From: Leeuwenhoekiella polynyae
Lineage (GTDB): Bacteria > Bacteroidota > Bacteroidia > Flavobacteriales > Flavobacteriaceae
Direction of reading: 5' to 3'
Length of the DNA: 64,000 bases
Assembly (NCBI RefSeq): GCF_004104075.1
Contig: NZ_QOVK01000021.1
Span: 18,807-82,806, forward strand
Numbering within the stretch: the first letter of the stretch is position 1; every line of letters begins with the position of its first letter. A program made the translations under genes and the position numbers. Below, piece after piece: positions 13,147 to 21,302 of this stretch. Below the pieces are notes generated by a model. The model did no database searches. It was not told the origin of the DNA and worked only from the letters and a program-made list of their open reading frames with translations.

Positions 13147-13791
13147 TTATTCAGAATTATCAGGAGCGTAAGCACCGGCTTTAAGCCAGGTTACCCAAGC
13201 TTCTTTAAATTCTTTATGACTCATTGGCGGCAAGGATAGCCCTTCAGCGGGATGCCAACCAGCCTTTACTAAAGTATCTTCAGCATGTGCAATTAAATCT
13301 TTAATGGATTTATTTCCATTTTTAGATTTGTCAATTAATTGTTTAGCCAATTCATTAGCGGTTCTTCCTTGAAAGATCATTTTCATATCCGCGGGTGGCA
13401 AATGCCATTCGGGATTTCCCGGGGGAGCATGTTTACCGGGTGTATTTTCATTTTGATGGCAATTGGCACATTTCATCGCATACACCCCTTTTCCGTCTTC
13501 ACCGCGTTGTGGTGACATGCCATGTAAATGACTGTCATCACCCTGTAGCGGAATATCTCCCGAAGGATGGCAATTCATACAGCGTGGATGCATCAATACA
13601 GAGTAGACTTTCTTAAAGGCTTCCTTAGAAACTACACTATCTTTTTTAAGGCTTGAAAGTTCTATATAGTCTTCAGTTGAAAAATTCTTTTCAGACATTC
13701 CTACTGAAATGCCTACTACCAAAAGAATTAGAAAAACCCCTCCTACAGTACTTAAAATTTTTCCTTGATTTTTAGGTTTAAATGGATTCAT
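13147..13791 (-). CDS. Membrane-anchored c-type cytochrome with two haem-binding motifs
   Basis: 214 residues. One N-terminal membrane anchor (about residues 12-32) and a periplasmic domain with two CxxCH haem sites, CMNCH (71-75) and CANCH (108-112), plus Met residues that can serve as axial ligands. Likely takes electrons from the exported molybdenum hydroxylase to the respiratory chain. Placed 20 bp behind the 2Fe-2S subunit gene, which supports that role. Confidence 0.85.
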   Translation of the reverse strand: MNPFKPKNQGKILSTVGGVFLILLVVGISVGMSEKNFSTEDYIELSSLKKDSVVSKEAFKKVYSVLMHPRCMNCHPSGDIPLQGDDSHLHGMSPQRGEDGKGVYAMKCANCHQNENTPGKHAPPGNPEWHLPPADMKMIFQGRTANELAKQLIDKSKNGNKSIKDLIAHAEDTLVKAGWHPAEGLSLPPMSHKEFKEAWVTWLKAGAYAPDNSE

Positions 13792-13811
13792 AATTTCTAA
13801 TTGAACGATTA

Positions 13812-14276
13812 TTAAGTACTGCTTTTATTAATTTCTGCGGCAACATGAATCGCCTTACGAATTCTGGAATAGGTTCCACAACGGCAAATATTACCTGCCA
13901 TCGCCAGATCTATATCCTCATCGGTTGGATTGGGATTCTCCTTTAACAATACTGCTGCAGACATAATCTGACCGCTATGACAATACCCACATTGTGGTAC
14001 GTCTACTTCCGTCCAGGCTTGTTGTACGGGATGATCGTTATTTTCTGCCAGACCTTCGATCGTGACTACCTTTTTGTTTTCAGCGCGCTTAACTTTTGTA
14101 ACACAAGAGCGCACGGCTTCGCCCTCAAGATGTACAACACACGCCCCACACTGTGCCACACCACATCCATACTTTGTACCCGGCAGATCTAAATGTTCTC
14201 GCAATACCCATAGAAGAGGTGTTTCGGGATCAACATCTACCTGCAAATCTTTTTCATTAACGTTTAGTGAAATCAT
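13812..14276 (-). CDS. 2Fe-2S small subunit of the molybdenum hydroxylase (IorA-like)
   Basis: 154 residues, the usual size. Plant-type ferredoxin cluster Cys38, 43, 46 and 58 ([10 protein letters not shown]) and the second all-helical cluster Cys96, 99, 131 and 133 (CGYC, CRC). It passes electrons from the molybdopterin subunit outward. It has no signal peptide of its own, so it is probably co-exported with the Tat-carrying large subunit, as known for this enzyme class. Unusually, its gene is on the opposite strand from the large subunit. Confidence 0.92.
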   Translation of the reverse strand: MISLNVNEKDLQVDVDPETPLLWVLREHLDLPGTKYGCGVAQCGACVVHLEGEAVRSCVTKVKRAENKKVVTIEGLAENNDHPVQQAWTEVDVPQCGYCHSGQIMSAAVLLKENPNPTDEDIDLAMAGNICRCGTYSRIRKAIHVAAEINKSST

Positions 14277-14330
14277 AGTGTATATTTTAAGCTGTTCAAT
14301 TCTATTAAAGATACTAAATACCTATATATA

Positions 14331-15482
14331 TTATTTTTTTGATAAATAGGTTTCTTTTGTAACCACATCAAACCACTGAGTAGGCCCTTCTGACCTATCC
14401 GTAATTGCAATCTGAACAAAAGCTTCGGTATCACTTGCGCCGTGCCAATGCGGCGTATTTGGAGGGCATTTCACGGCATCCCCTTTTTTCAAGATGCGTT
14501 TAGGACTTCCTTTTTCCTGATAAAAACCCGTACCAGAAATTGAAATAATGATCTGACCCGTAGGATGCTGGTGCCAAAAAGTTCGTGCACCGGGCTCAAA
14601 AGTCACTACGCCTACAGCAGTTGTATTCACCTCATCTGCTGTTATTAGTGAAGTGAGATATGCATTACCTGTAAATACAGGATTGTCTAATTTTTCTCCT
14701 CTGAGGAATATTAAATTTTCGATTTCGCTTAATGCGGAAGAAGGCGTCGGCTCCTTGCTATCGGTAAGTGCTGCTAGAAGCAATTTACCTATATAAGCCT
14801 TTTCCGGTCCTGCTTGAGTTTCTACCATCTCAATAATTTGTTTCATTTGAGCTTCAGTAACTCCCTGGTGCATCGCAATTGCCATATGTCCACGTGCCAT
14901 TGGATCAAGATCTCCCATACGTAGTAATGCACCTACAGTTGCAATCTCACGCTCTTTATAGTTAAGTACTCCTCGCTTAAAAATATCTGCAAAAAGATGC
15001 TCTTTTAAAAAAATCTCAATAATGGGAACAGTTTCCGCGTAACCCGCCTTTGGCCTATCCGTAACTCCTGTTAAATCAGCCAGAACTTCTTTTCCAACTT
15101 CGTATTTATTAACAGCATCTATATCAGTTGCTGCCGGCCCCTCTTGATCCTGAATACCTTTATCTTTTCGCTCTTGAAGAACTTCAGTCAATGTATTTAT
15201 GGCCATAAGGCTTCTGGGAAAACCACAATAAGCGTAGAGGTGTACTAACTCTTCCTTTACCTGATTTATGGTCATCCCAAAATCAAGACCTCTATGTAAT
15301 GCTTTATTAAGCAATGGAGTATCACCCTTTGCTGTAGCGATTGCTATTGAGGCAATCCCTTGTTCAACAGGACTAAGTTCATCTTTAGATTGTGCATATG
15401 CAGAACCAAATGATAAGCTGTAAAAGGTTAGCATACTTATTACAACTAAAAGGGTTGACTGTTTTACATTAATTTTTTTCAT
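14331..15482 (-). CDS. Exported double carboxymuconolactone-decarboxylase-like protein fused to a cupin
   Basis: 383 residues with a signal peptide (cleavage near GSAYAQ). Residues ~30-110 and ~155-240 are two CMD-like helical domains (HLYAYCGFPRSLMAI in the first). Residues ~290-375 are a cupin with metal ligands in FWHQHPTG and PNTPHWHG. CMD domains can act on peroxides or lactones, and cupins bind metals; the combined protein is found in Bacteroidetes stress or detox operons. Function here is inferred as periplasmic handling of a reactive carbonyl or peroxide. The second CMD lacks a CxxC pair. Confidence 0.8.
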   Translation of the reverse strand: MKKINVKQSTLLVVISMLTFYSLSFGSAYAQSKDELSPVEQGIASIAIATAKGDTPLLNKALHRGLDFGMTINQVKEELVHLYAYCGFPRSLMAINTLTEVLQERKDKGIQDQEGPAATDIDAVNKYEVGKEVLADLTGVTDRPKAGYAETVPIIEIFLKEHLFADIFKRGVLNYKEREIATVGALLRMGDLDPMARGHMAIAMHQGVTEAQMKQIIEMVETQAGPEKAYIGKLLLAALTDSKEPTPSSALSEIENLIFLRGEKLDNPVFTGNAYLTSLITADEVNTTAVGVVTFEPGARTFWHQHPTGQIIISISGTGFYQEKGSPKRILKKGDAVKCPPNTPHWHGASDTEAFVQIAITDRSEGPTQWFDVVTKETYLSKK

Positions 15483-15491
15483 GATTTTTTT

Positions 15492-16097
15492 TTAGAAGTC
15501 GATTTTAGTCAGCCAATCATCTAACTTTTCTTCTACTTGTTCTGCTTTTTCTCCTTCCATAACAAAGAGGATCCCGTCCCGTTCTATACCGCCTTCAACT
15601 GAAAATGCTTCAAGTACTTTAGAATCAGAACACAATTTATTGATTGTTTTAATCGTGCTTCCCAAACCATAACCTGCATTGGTGTTAAAAGGTATTACGG
15701 TTTTACCGCTAAGGTTATTTGTAGTCAAAAAACTTTTTATAGGTGGTGGGAGTTGCATTCCCCAGGTGGGAAACCCTATAAAAACCGTATCATAATGATC
15801 CAGATTATTAATTTTAGTTTGTAAAGGAGGTAAAAAACCGGTTTCGTTTTCTTCTGCTACCTGAGCTACAATTTCCTGATAGTTCTCAGGGTAAGGGTCT
15901 TGTAGTTCTATAGCAGTCATTTCACCACCGGTTTTTTTCTGTATCATTTGAGCTACCGCCCGGGTATTATTTGTTCGCGACAAATAAACAATCAAAATAT
16001 GCTGTGCTTTATTTTCTATAGGTTTTCCCAAAGGATTATCTGCCTGGCCCATACAGGAAACAGATAATATAATTGTTAGTAAAACTATATATCTCAT
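15492..16097 (-). CDS. Flavodoxin-fold lipoprotein
   Basis: 201 residues; signal sequence ends in a lipobox (ILSVSC), so the flavodoxin domain is lipid-anchored outside the cytoplasm. The FMN phosphate loop is seen in YLSRTNNTRAVAQ, followed by the flavin-ring segment GFPTWGMQLPPPI. Electron carrier or quinone-reductase-like role. It sits 10 bp from the CMD-cupin gene and 8 bp from the NTF2-like gene: one operon. Confidence 0.85.
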   Translation of the reverse strand: MRYIVLLTIILSVSCMGQADNPLGKPIENKAQHILIVYLSRTNNTRAVAQMIQKKTGGEMTAIELQDPYPENYQEIVAQVAEENETGFLPPLQTKINNLDHYDTVFIGFPTWGMQLPPPIKSFLTTNNLSGKTVIPFNTNAGYGLGSTIKTINKLCSDSKVLEAFSVEGGIERDGILFVMEGEKAEQVEEKLDDWLTKIDF

Positions 16098-16104
16098 TAT
16101 TTTT

Positions 16105-16557
16105 TTATTCTCCGGGTTTTCTTGTTAACAGTTTCACAAACGACAAGTTCGCCAGCTTCCAGCCACTTTCTTCTTTTACATAAACCTCAGTTACCATAAA
16201 AGGATTAGTTACTTCATTACCTCCTACTTCAGCTAAAAGTGTAATTTGATTCAAAAGAATTGCCGTATCACCGATTACATCAACTGATACACTATGAACG
16301 TCTGCTTTTTTATACCAGATTCCTCCACTACCTATAATTGCTAATTCGCGATCTGTACCCCAACTACCGCCCATATGCACAAATTGGGCTTGAGGATGAA
16401 AAAGATCTTTAAGCTCACTTACATTCTTAGCTGCCATCCACTGCCATTTATTCATGGAAAGTTCTTTAACCTGTTTTGCTACATCACTATCCTGTGAAAT
16501 GCCTACCTGAGTAAAGAGGAACATAAAAAATCCTACTATTTTATATGTGTTTTTCAT
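16105..16557 (-). CDS. Secreted NTF2-like (DUF4440-type) protein
   Basis: 150 residues with signal peptide (cleavage near VGISQ). The rest fits the SnoaL/DUF4440 NTF2 fold: an N-terminal helix with WQWMAAKN, DLFHPQAQFVHMGG, and a C-terminal strand with SGWKLANLSFVKL. The fold forms a small pocket used by diverse isomerases, dehydratases and binding proteins. No catalytic assignment possible. Co-transcribed with the flavodoxin and aldo/keto reductase. Confidence 0.75.
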   Translation of the reverse strand: MKNTYKIVGFFMFLFTQVGISQDSDVAKQVKELSMNKWQWMAAKNVSELKDLFHPQAQFVHMGGSWGTDRELAIIGSGGIWYKKADVHSVSVDVIGDTAILLNQITLLAEVGGNEVTNPFMVTEVYVKEESGWKLANLSFVKLLTRKPGE

Positions 16558-16584
16558 TCTATTCTATTCTATTTTTAAAGTCAA

Positions 16585-17725
<1,141 letters not shown>

Positions 17726-18619
17726 ATGAAAGACATTCTGAAAGTAGAAACGATATCACAGTATAATGCATTAAAGGATATTCCTAACAGGCACCCGTTA
17801 ATTACATGTTTTGATAGTGCCGATGCAAAACCCTTAAAAAGCGGAAAATTCAACTTTGGTTTTTATGCTATTTTTCTAAAGGGTGTAAACTGTGGAAAAT
17901 TACAATACGGGCGCAATACCTATGATTATGAAGCGGGCACTTTAGTCTTTATGGGGCCGGGACAAGCGGTTGAAATCAAAACTCAAAAGGATTACAATCC
18001 TAAAGGTAATGCCTTACTCTTTCACGCTGATTTTATTAAAGGAACTCCCCTTGCCTCTAAAATTCATTCCTTTACATTTTTTTCCTACGAACTTAACGAA
18101 GCACTTCACATTTCTGAAAAAGAGCAACATATCGTAAAGGATCTCTTTTCTAAAATAGATTATGAACTAGAACAGTCTATAGATAAACACAGTAAACAGA
18201 TCGTATGTAATACCATAGAGTTACTTCTAAATTATTGTGAGCGCTTTTATGAGCGCCAGTTTATCACCCGAGAAGTTTTAAGCCAAGGTGTTGTTTCAAA
18301 CTTTGAACGCATGCTTCATGCTTACTTCAATTCTGAAAAGCCACAAAAAATCGGACTTCCTTCAGTATCTTATTTTGCTGAAGAATTGAATTTATCTGCA
18401 AATTATCTGGGTGATCTCATCAAAAAAGAAACCGGAAAATCTGCTATAGATCACATTCACTTAAAATTAATTGACCTCGCAAAAGACCGCATTTTTGATG
18501 GTGATAAATCTATAAGTCAAGTCGCTTATGAACTGGGGTTTAAATATCCACAGCATTTTAATAGGTTATTTAAGAAAAATACCGGATATACACCTAGCGC
18601 TTATAGGAATTTAAATTAA
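17726..18619 (+). CDS. AraC-family transcriptional regulator
   Basis: 298 residues from ATG 17726; a TTG two codons earlier is unlikely. N-terminal cupin-like sensor domain (about 1-150) and C-terminal double HTH (~200-298) with ISQVAYELGFKYPQHFNRLFKK, the AraC signature. Divergent from the aldo/keto reductase operon, so it most likely activates it, and perhaps the convergent molybdenum hydroxylase genes, in response to an unknown effector. Confidence 0.9.
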   Translation: MKDILKVETISQYNALKDIPNRHPLITCFDSADAKPLKSGKFNFGFYAIFLKGVNCGKLQYGRNTYDYEAGTLVFMGPGQAVEIKTQKDYNPKGNALLFHADFIKGTPLASKIHSFTFFSYELNEALHISEKEQHIVKDLFSKIDYELEQSIDKHSKQIVCNTIELLLNYCERFYERQFITREVLSQGVVSNFERMLHAYFNSEKPQKIGLPSVSYFAEELNLSANYLGDLIKKETGKSAIDHIHLKLIDLAKDRIFDGDKSISQVAYELGFKYPQHFNRLFKKNTGYTPSAYRNLN

Positions 18620-18709
18620 TAGGTTTTAATCTAATGCATTAAATTCCTTAAAAACTATTATTCCTGAATTTCAGATCTAATTGAACTAAAAACGAAATTT
18701 AAAATCTTA

Positions 18710-19912
18710 TTATCCCAACTTTTCCCTCAATACATCTATATCATTTGAAATTTTAGAATCTATGACTCTGGCATAAATCTGTGTTGTAGCTATTTTGTGA
18801 TGCCCTAAGATTTTAGAAACAGTTTCTATTGGAACTCCATTTGCCAGAGTTACTGTCGTTGCAAAAGTGTGCCTGGCCGTATGAAAACTTAGTTTCTTTT
18901 TGATTTTCAGTTTAATAGCTATCTCTTTCAAATATTGATTTATTTTCTGATTAGAATAGACGGGTAATAGTAAATCACTATTAATAACTCTTGGATGATT
19001 TTTATAGAAATCTAAAATGATCTCAGCCTCATTCAAGAGCGGTATTCTTACTTGAGTATTGGTTTTTAATCGTCGGGTATAAATCCACTTTTTACCATCT
19101 ATACCTATTTGTAAATTATCCTTTTTTAATGATTTTGTATCTGCAAAGGCTAAACCTGTGTAGCAAGCAAATACAAAAATGTCTCTAGTGGTGGTGTGTG
19201 TTACTTTATTAAAAGTTGCATTTTTCAACTTACTCAAGTCTTGCTTGTTGAGATAAATCATATCTACCTTATCAAAGCGAAGTTTAAACCGTAAAGTCGG
19301 ATTCTTTTCAATCCAATCCAAATCTACAGCTAACCGCATTACTTTTTTAAAACGCTCCATATGCTTCATTACTCCATTATTATTTAAAGAAGCTTTAGCT
19401 CTTAAGAACCTTTCAAAGCCTAGTGTAAATTCATAATCGATATGTTTTAGATATAAGTCTGAAACTTTCAGACTACTTTTTAAATATTCCTTTAAGTAAC
19501 TTTCTGTAGTGTTATAATTTTTAAGAGTCCCATACTTTAATACGCTCTTCATATTAAGATTATGATAATCCAAGAGAGAAATGAGGGTATTATGAGTTTT
19601 GTCAATACCTAGAAATCTATTCTTTATGATTTCAGCATCTATAATTTGCTCATCCCGTAATAGCTCTTCATAGATATTATACAATTTAGAACGAACATCA
19701 TCGATTTTACGATTTACCTGTTGTGATTCAATACTCGTTCCTATCATTTTGCAAGCAGTCTGATTCCACTTTTCTGTATGTAGGGCTCGTTTTAGGCTAA
19801 CTTCTTTTGATTTACCATTTACGGTAATACGAGTGTAAATAAGGGCTTGATCTGGCTGGTTTTTCTTTTTTCGAATGAAAAAAGAGATAGAGAATGTTTG
19901 AGTAGTACGCAT
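18710..19912 (-). CDS. Tyrosine recombinase (integrase)
   Basis: 400 residues. N-terminal arm-binding domain (~1-95), SAM-like core-binding domain (~110-215), catalytic domain (~225-395). Catalytic residues: Lys283, HTAR (His344, Arg347), LGHHKIATTQIY with His371 and nucleophile Tyr380. The first catalytic Arg is absent: the box reads CYTGLAFAD with Ala255 at its place, comparable to IntDOT, which also lacks that Arg. Its start faces a set of phased repeats and a tRNA-like core (20008-20176). It could belong to the conjugative element on the right or to a separate island on the left. Confidence 0.93.
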   Translation of the reverse strand: MRTTQTFSISFFIRKKKNQPDQALIYTRITVNGKSKEVSLKRALHTEKWNQTACKMIGTSIESQQVNRKIDDVRSKLYNIYEELLRDEQIIDAEIIKNRFLGIDKTHNTLISLLDYHNLNMKSVLKYGTLKNYNTTESYLKEYLKSSLKVSDLYLKHIDYEFTLGFERFLRAKASLNNNGVMKHMERFKKVMRLAVDLDWIEKNPTLRFKLRFDKVDMIYLNKQDLSKLKNATFNKVTHTTTRDIFVFACYTGLAFADTKSLKKDNLQIGIDGKKWIYTRRLKTNTQVRIPLLNEAEIILDFYKNHPRVINSDLLLPVYSNQKINQYLKEIAIKLKIKKKLSFHTARHTFATTVTLANGVPIETVSKILGHHKIATTQIYARVIDSKISNDIDVLREKLG

Positions 19913-20007
19913 CGTAGTATACTGTTTAAATGAAACAATGATTAAATACGAAAGTCAAACTACCTTATTTGCTGAAAAGCAAATTCAATACGTAATATAC
20001 AAAAAAG

Positions 20008-20060
20008 AACTCACGATTAACTCACGATTTGTATCTAAAACTCACGATGAGCTCACGATT
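20008..20060 (+). repeat. Four phased direct repeats, candidate integrase arm-type sites
   Basis: Four copies of CTCACGAT, each preceded by A-A or A-G, begin at 20010, 20021, 20041 and 20052. Spacings are 11, 20 and 11 bp, i.e. two pairs with each site on the same helix face. Located about 100-150 bp upstream of the integrase start and about 100 bp from the tRNA-like core, exactly where arm sites for the N-terminal domain of a tyrosine integrase (or Xis sites) are expected. Confidence 0.75.
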
Positions 20061-20095
20061 TAAATATGGTTAATTGTGTTAAATTGAAGCACAAA

Positions 20096-20156
20096 AAAAG
20101 GGTAACTATATGTTTATCATATAATTACCCTTTTGAATAACATATTTTAATATGTT
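20096..20156. repeat. Two adjacent hairpins between arm sites and core
   Basis: First: 17-bp inverted repeat AAAAGGGTAACTATATG / CATATAATTACCCTTTT (20096-20134) with one mismatch and a 5-nt loop; symmetrical A/T flanks make it terminator-like in both directions. Second: AACATATT-TT-AATATGTT (20139-20156). Together they separate the tRNA-like core from the integrase side and may insulate integrase transcription or form recombination structure. Confidence 0.7.
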
Positions 20157-20176
20157 AAAAAGTCGGGGTGGCAGAA
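20157..20176 (-). other. tRNA 3'-end-like sequence, candidate att core
   Basis: Plus-strand AAAAAGTCGGGGTGGCAGAA reads on the minus strand as TTCTGCCACCCCGACTTTTT, the form of a tRNA acceptor-stem 3' end followed by its terminator. The 5' remainder of a tRNA is not present to the right, so this is a displaced fragment, as made when an integrase recombines at a tRNA 3' end. Which tRNA cannot be told from so short a piece. Confidence 0.6.
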
Positions 20177-20226
20177 CTAAATTACCACTAGACAATATTT
20201 TAATAACCAGACACTTACACTGTTTC

Positions 20227-20285
20227 AATAAAATCAGGTAACCGGATAGGTAACCTTTGCACCGATTTTATTCGTAAATGCAAAG
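20227..20285. repeat. Nested inverted and direct repeats, candidate element end or promoter
   Basis: AATAAAATC (20227-20235) pairs with GATTTTATT (20264-20272). CTTTGCA (20255-20261) pairs with TGCAAAG (20279-20285). GGTAACC occurs twice, 12 bp apart (20237 and 20249). TAACCTTTGC (20251-20260) matches both the Bacteroidetes -7 element and the GTAnnTTTGC form reported at CTnDOT-type attachment sites. May be an att site or a promoter. The rest of 20290-20460 holds nothing recognisable. Confidence 0.45.
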
Positions 20286-20460
20286 ATATATGATTATCTT
20301 AAACTAAAAGACAATAAATAGAATCAAATTCTATTTGGCTCCCCCTTTGTGCAACAATTCTTAAGTATTTTGAACAGGCCTAATGTATTATTGAAAATCT
20401 AAAAACCTGGGGAAGAACCTAAAGCAGCGAATAGTGATGCTCCATTTGACTTCGAAAGAA

Positions 20461-20664
20461 AAGCGAACTCTCTGGTAAGCCGAACTTTCGATTTTTATAA
20501 TTATCGGTTATGCGTTAAGTCCAATTGACATTATTCCTGACTTCATCCCGATAATTGGATATCTTGACAGCCTAATCTTAATACCGATTGGGATTTATTT
20601 CATCGGAAGGCTTGTTCCTGAAGATGTAAAAGCGGAGTGTTTGATAAAAGCAAAGAACTACTAA
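20461..20664 (+). pseudogene. YkvA/DUF1232-type membrane protein remnant
   Basis: In one frame the segment reads GYALSPIDIIPDFIPIIGYL followed by a second hydrophobic stretch and ends at 20662-20664; YALSPIDxIPDFIP is the hallmark of DUF1232. Upstream in the same frame, KRTLW is followed by a TAA and no start codon exists, so the N-terminal half is degenerate. Behind it (20665-20790) short hydrophobic stretches with stops suggest further decayed membrane-protein sequence. Confidence 0.7.
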
Positions 20665-20799
20665 TGGAACAAAAATAACAATTGGATGATCGGGAACATA
20701 ATTATTGTATTTTGGCTGTTCATTGTGGTATAGATTTTCGCGATTATTTCAAGATTTGAAATAATTGAATATACTTTAAAAACGTACTCATTATATCAT

Positions 20800-20834
20800 T
20801 GCACAATCTGTGCATTGATTTTTTTTTATCTTTG
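20800..20834 (+). promoter_or_regulatory. Palindromic operator candidate and -7 box for the metal-efflux operon
   Basis: Perfect palindrome TGCACA-ATC-TGTGCA (20800-20814), then TATCTTTG (20827-20834), a full match to the Bacteroidetes -7 element. The ATG at 20845 is only 10 bp beyond, so the transcript would have an extremely short leader. A standard -33 box at the right spacing is not clear, and the palindrome occupies that place. Suits binding by a dimeric metal sensor such as the Fur-type proteins of this island. Confidence 0.5.
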
Positions 20835-20844
20835 TAGTGTGAAA

Positions 20845-21165
20845 ATGATCGCTATCATATTATCTCTATATATATTCGGGCTTAACTTATTAGCCTGTAA
20901 TGATAGTGATACTTCACAAGTGATTTCTGATTCAGAAGTAACAATGGTTGCTACCCAGGATTTAGATATCGACCATTCACATGATAAAGTAGCAGATTTA
21001 TGCCCTCCTTTTTGTAGTTGTCATTGCTGCCATGTGCATACAGTAGATTTCGGTTCTTCAAATTTCAAGGCTTTGATTATTGAAATTCCATCAAAAGCCT
21101 TTGTCCATTTTGACAGCTCAGTGGAAGAACCTATTCTTTCCTTTTTAGATCCCCCTAAAGTTTAA
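20845..21165 (+). CDS. Small exported Cys/His-rich protein (DUF6660-like)
   Basis: 106 residues from ATG 20845 (GTG 20839 possible). N-terminal signal-like helix MIAIILSLYIFGLNLLAC, possibly a lipobox, then a dense cluster CPPFCSCHCCHVH that should bind soft metals. Similar short proteins are found at the head of Bacteroidetes CusA/CzcA operons. Probably a periplasmic metal chaperone or sensor feeding the efflux pump encoded 137 bp downstream. Role inferred. Confidence 0.65.
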   Translation: MIAIILSLYIFGLNLLACNDSDTSQVISDSEVTMVATQDLDIDHSHDKVADLCPPFCSCHCCHVHTVDFGSSNFKALIIEIPSKAFVHFDSSVEEPILSFLDPPKV

Positions 21166-21302
21166 TTCAGTTTTTAGAAGGATAGCTATGTCCTTTTTTG
21201 ACCAAATCCTGGTTCTCATACTAGATCCTTGGTCCTATTGATAGATTTTGTTAGGCACAAAATTATTATCAAGAATTTTAACTGAATTAAATTTTTATTT
21301 AT

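Noticed and set aside
20008..20060. CRISPR array
   Set aside because: Repeats of 8-11 bp with 0-12 bp between them and no cas genes; they fit integrase arm sites.
20157..20176. A complete tRNA gene
   Set aside because: Only the acceptor 3' side is present; no D, anticodon or T arm can be built from the flanking sequence on either side.
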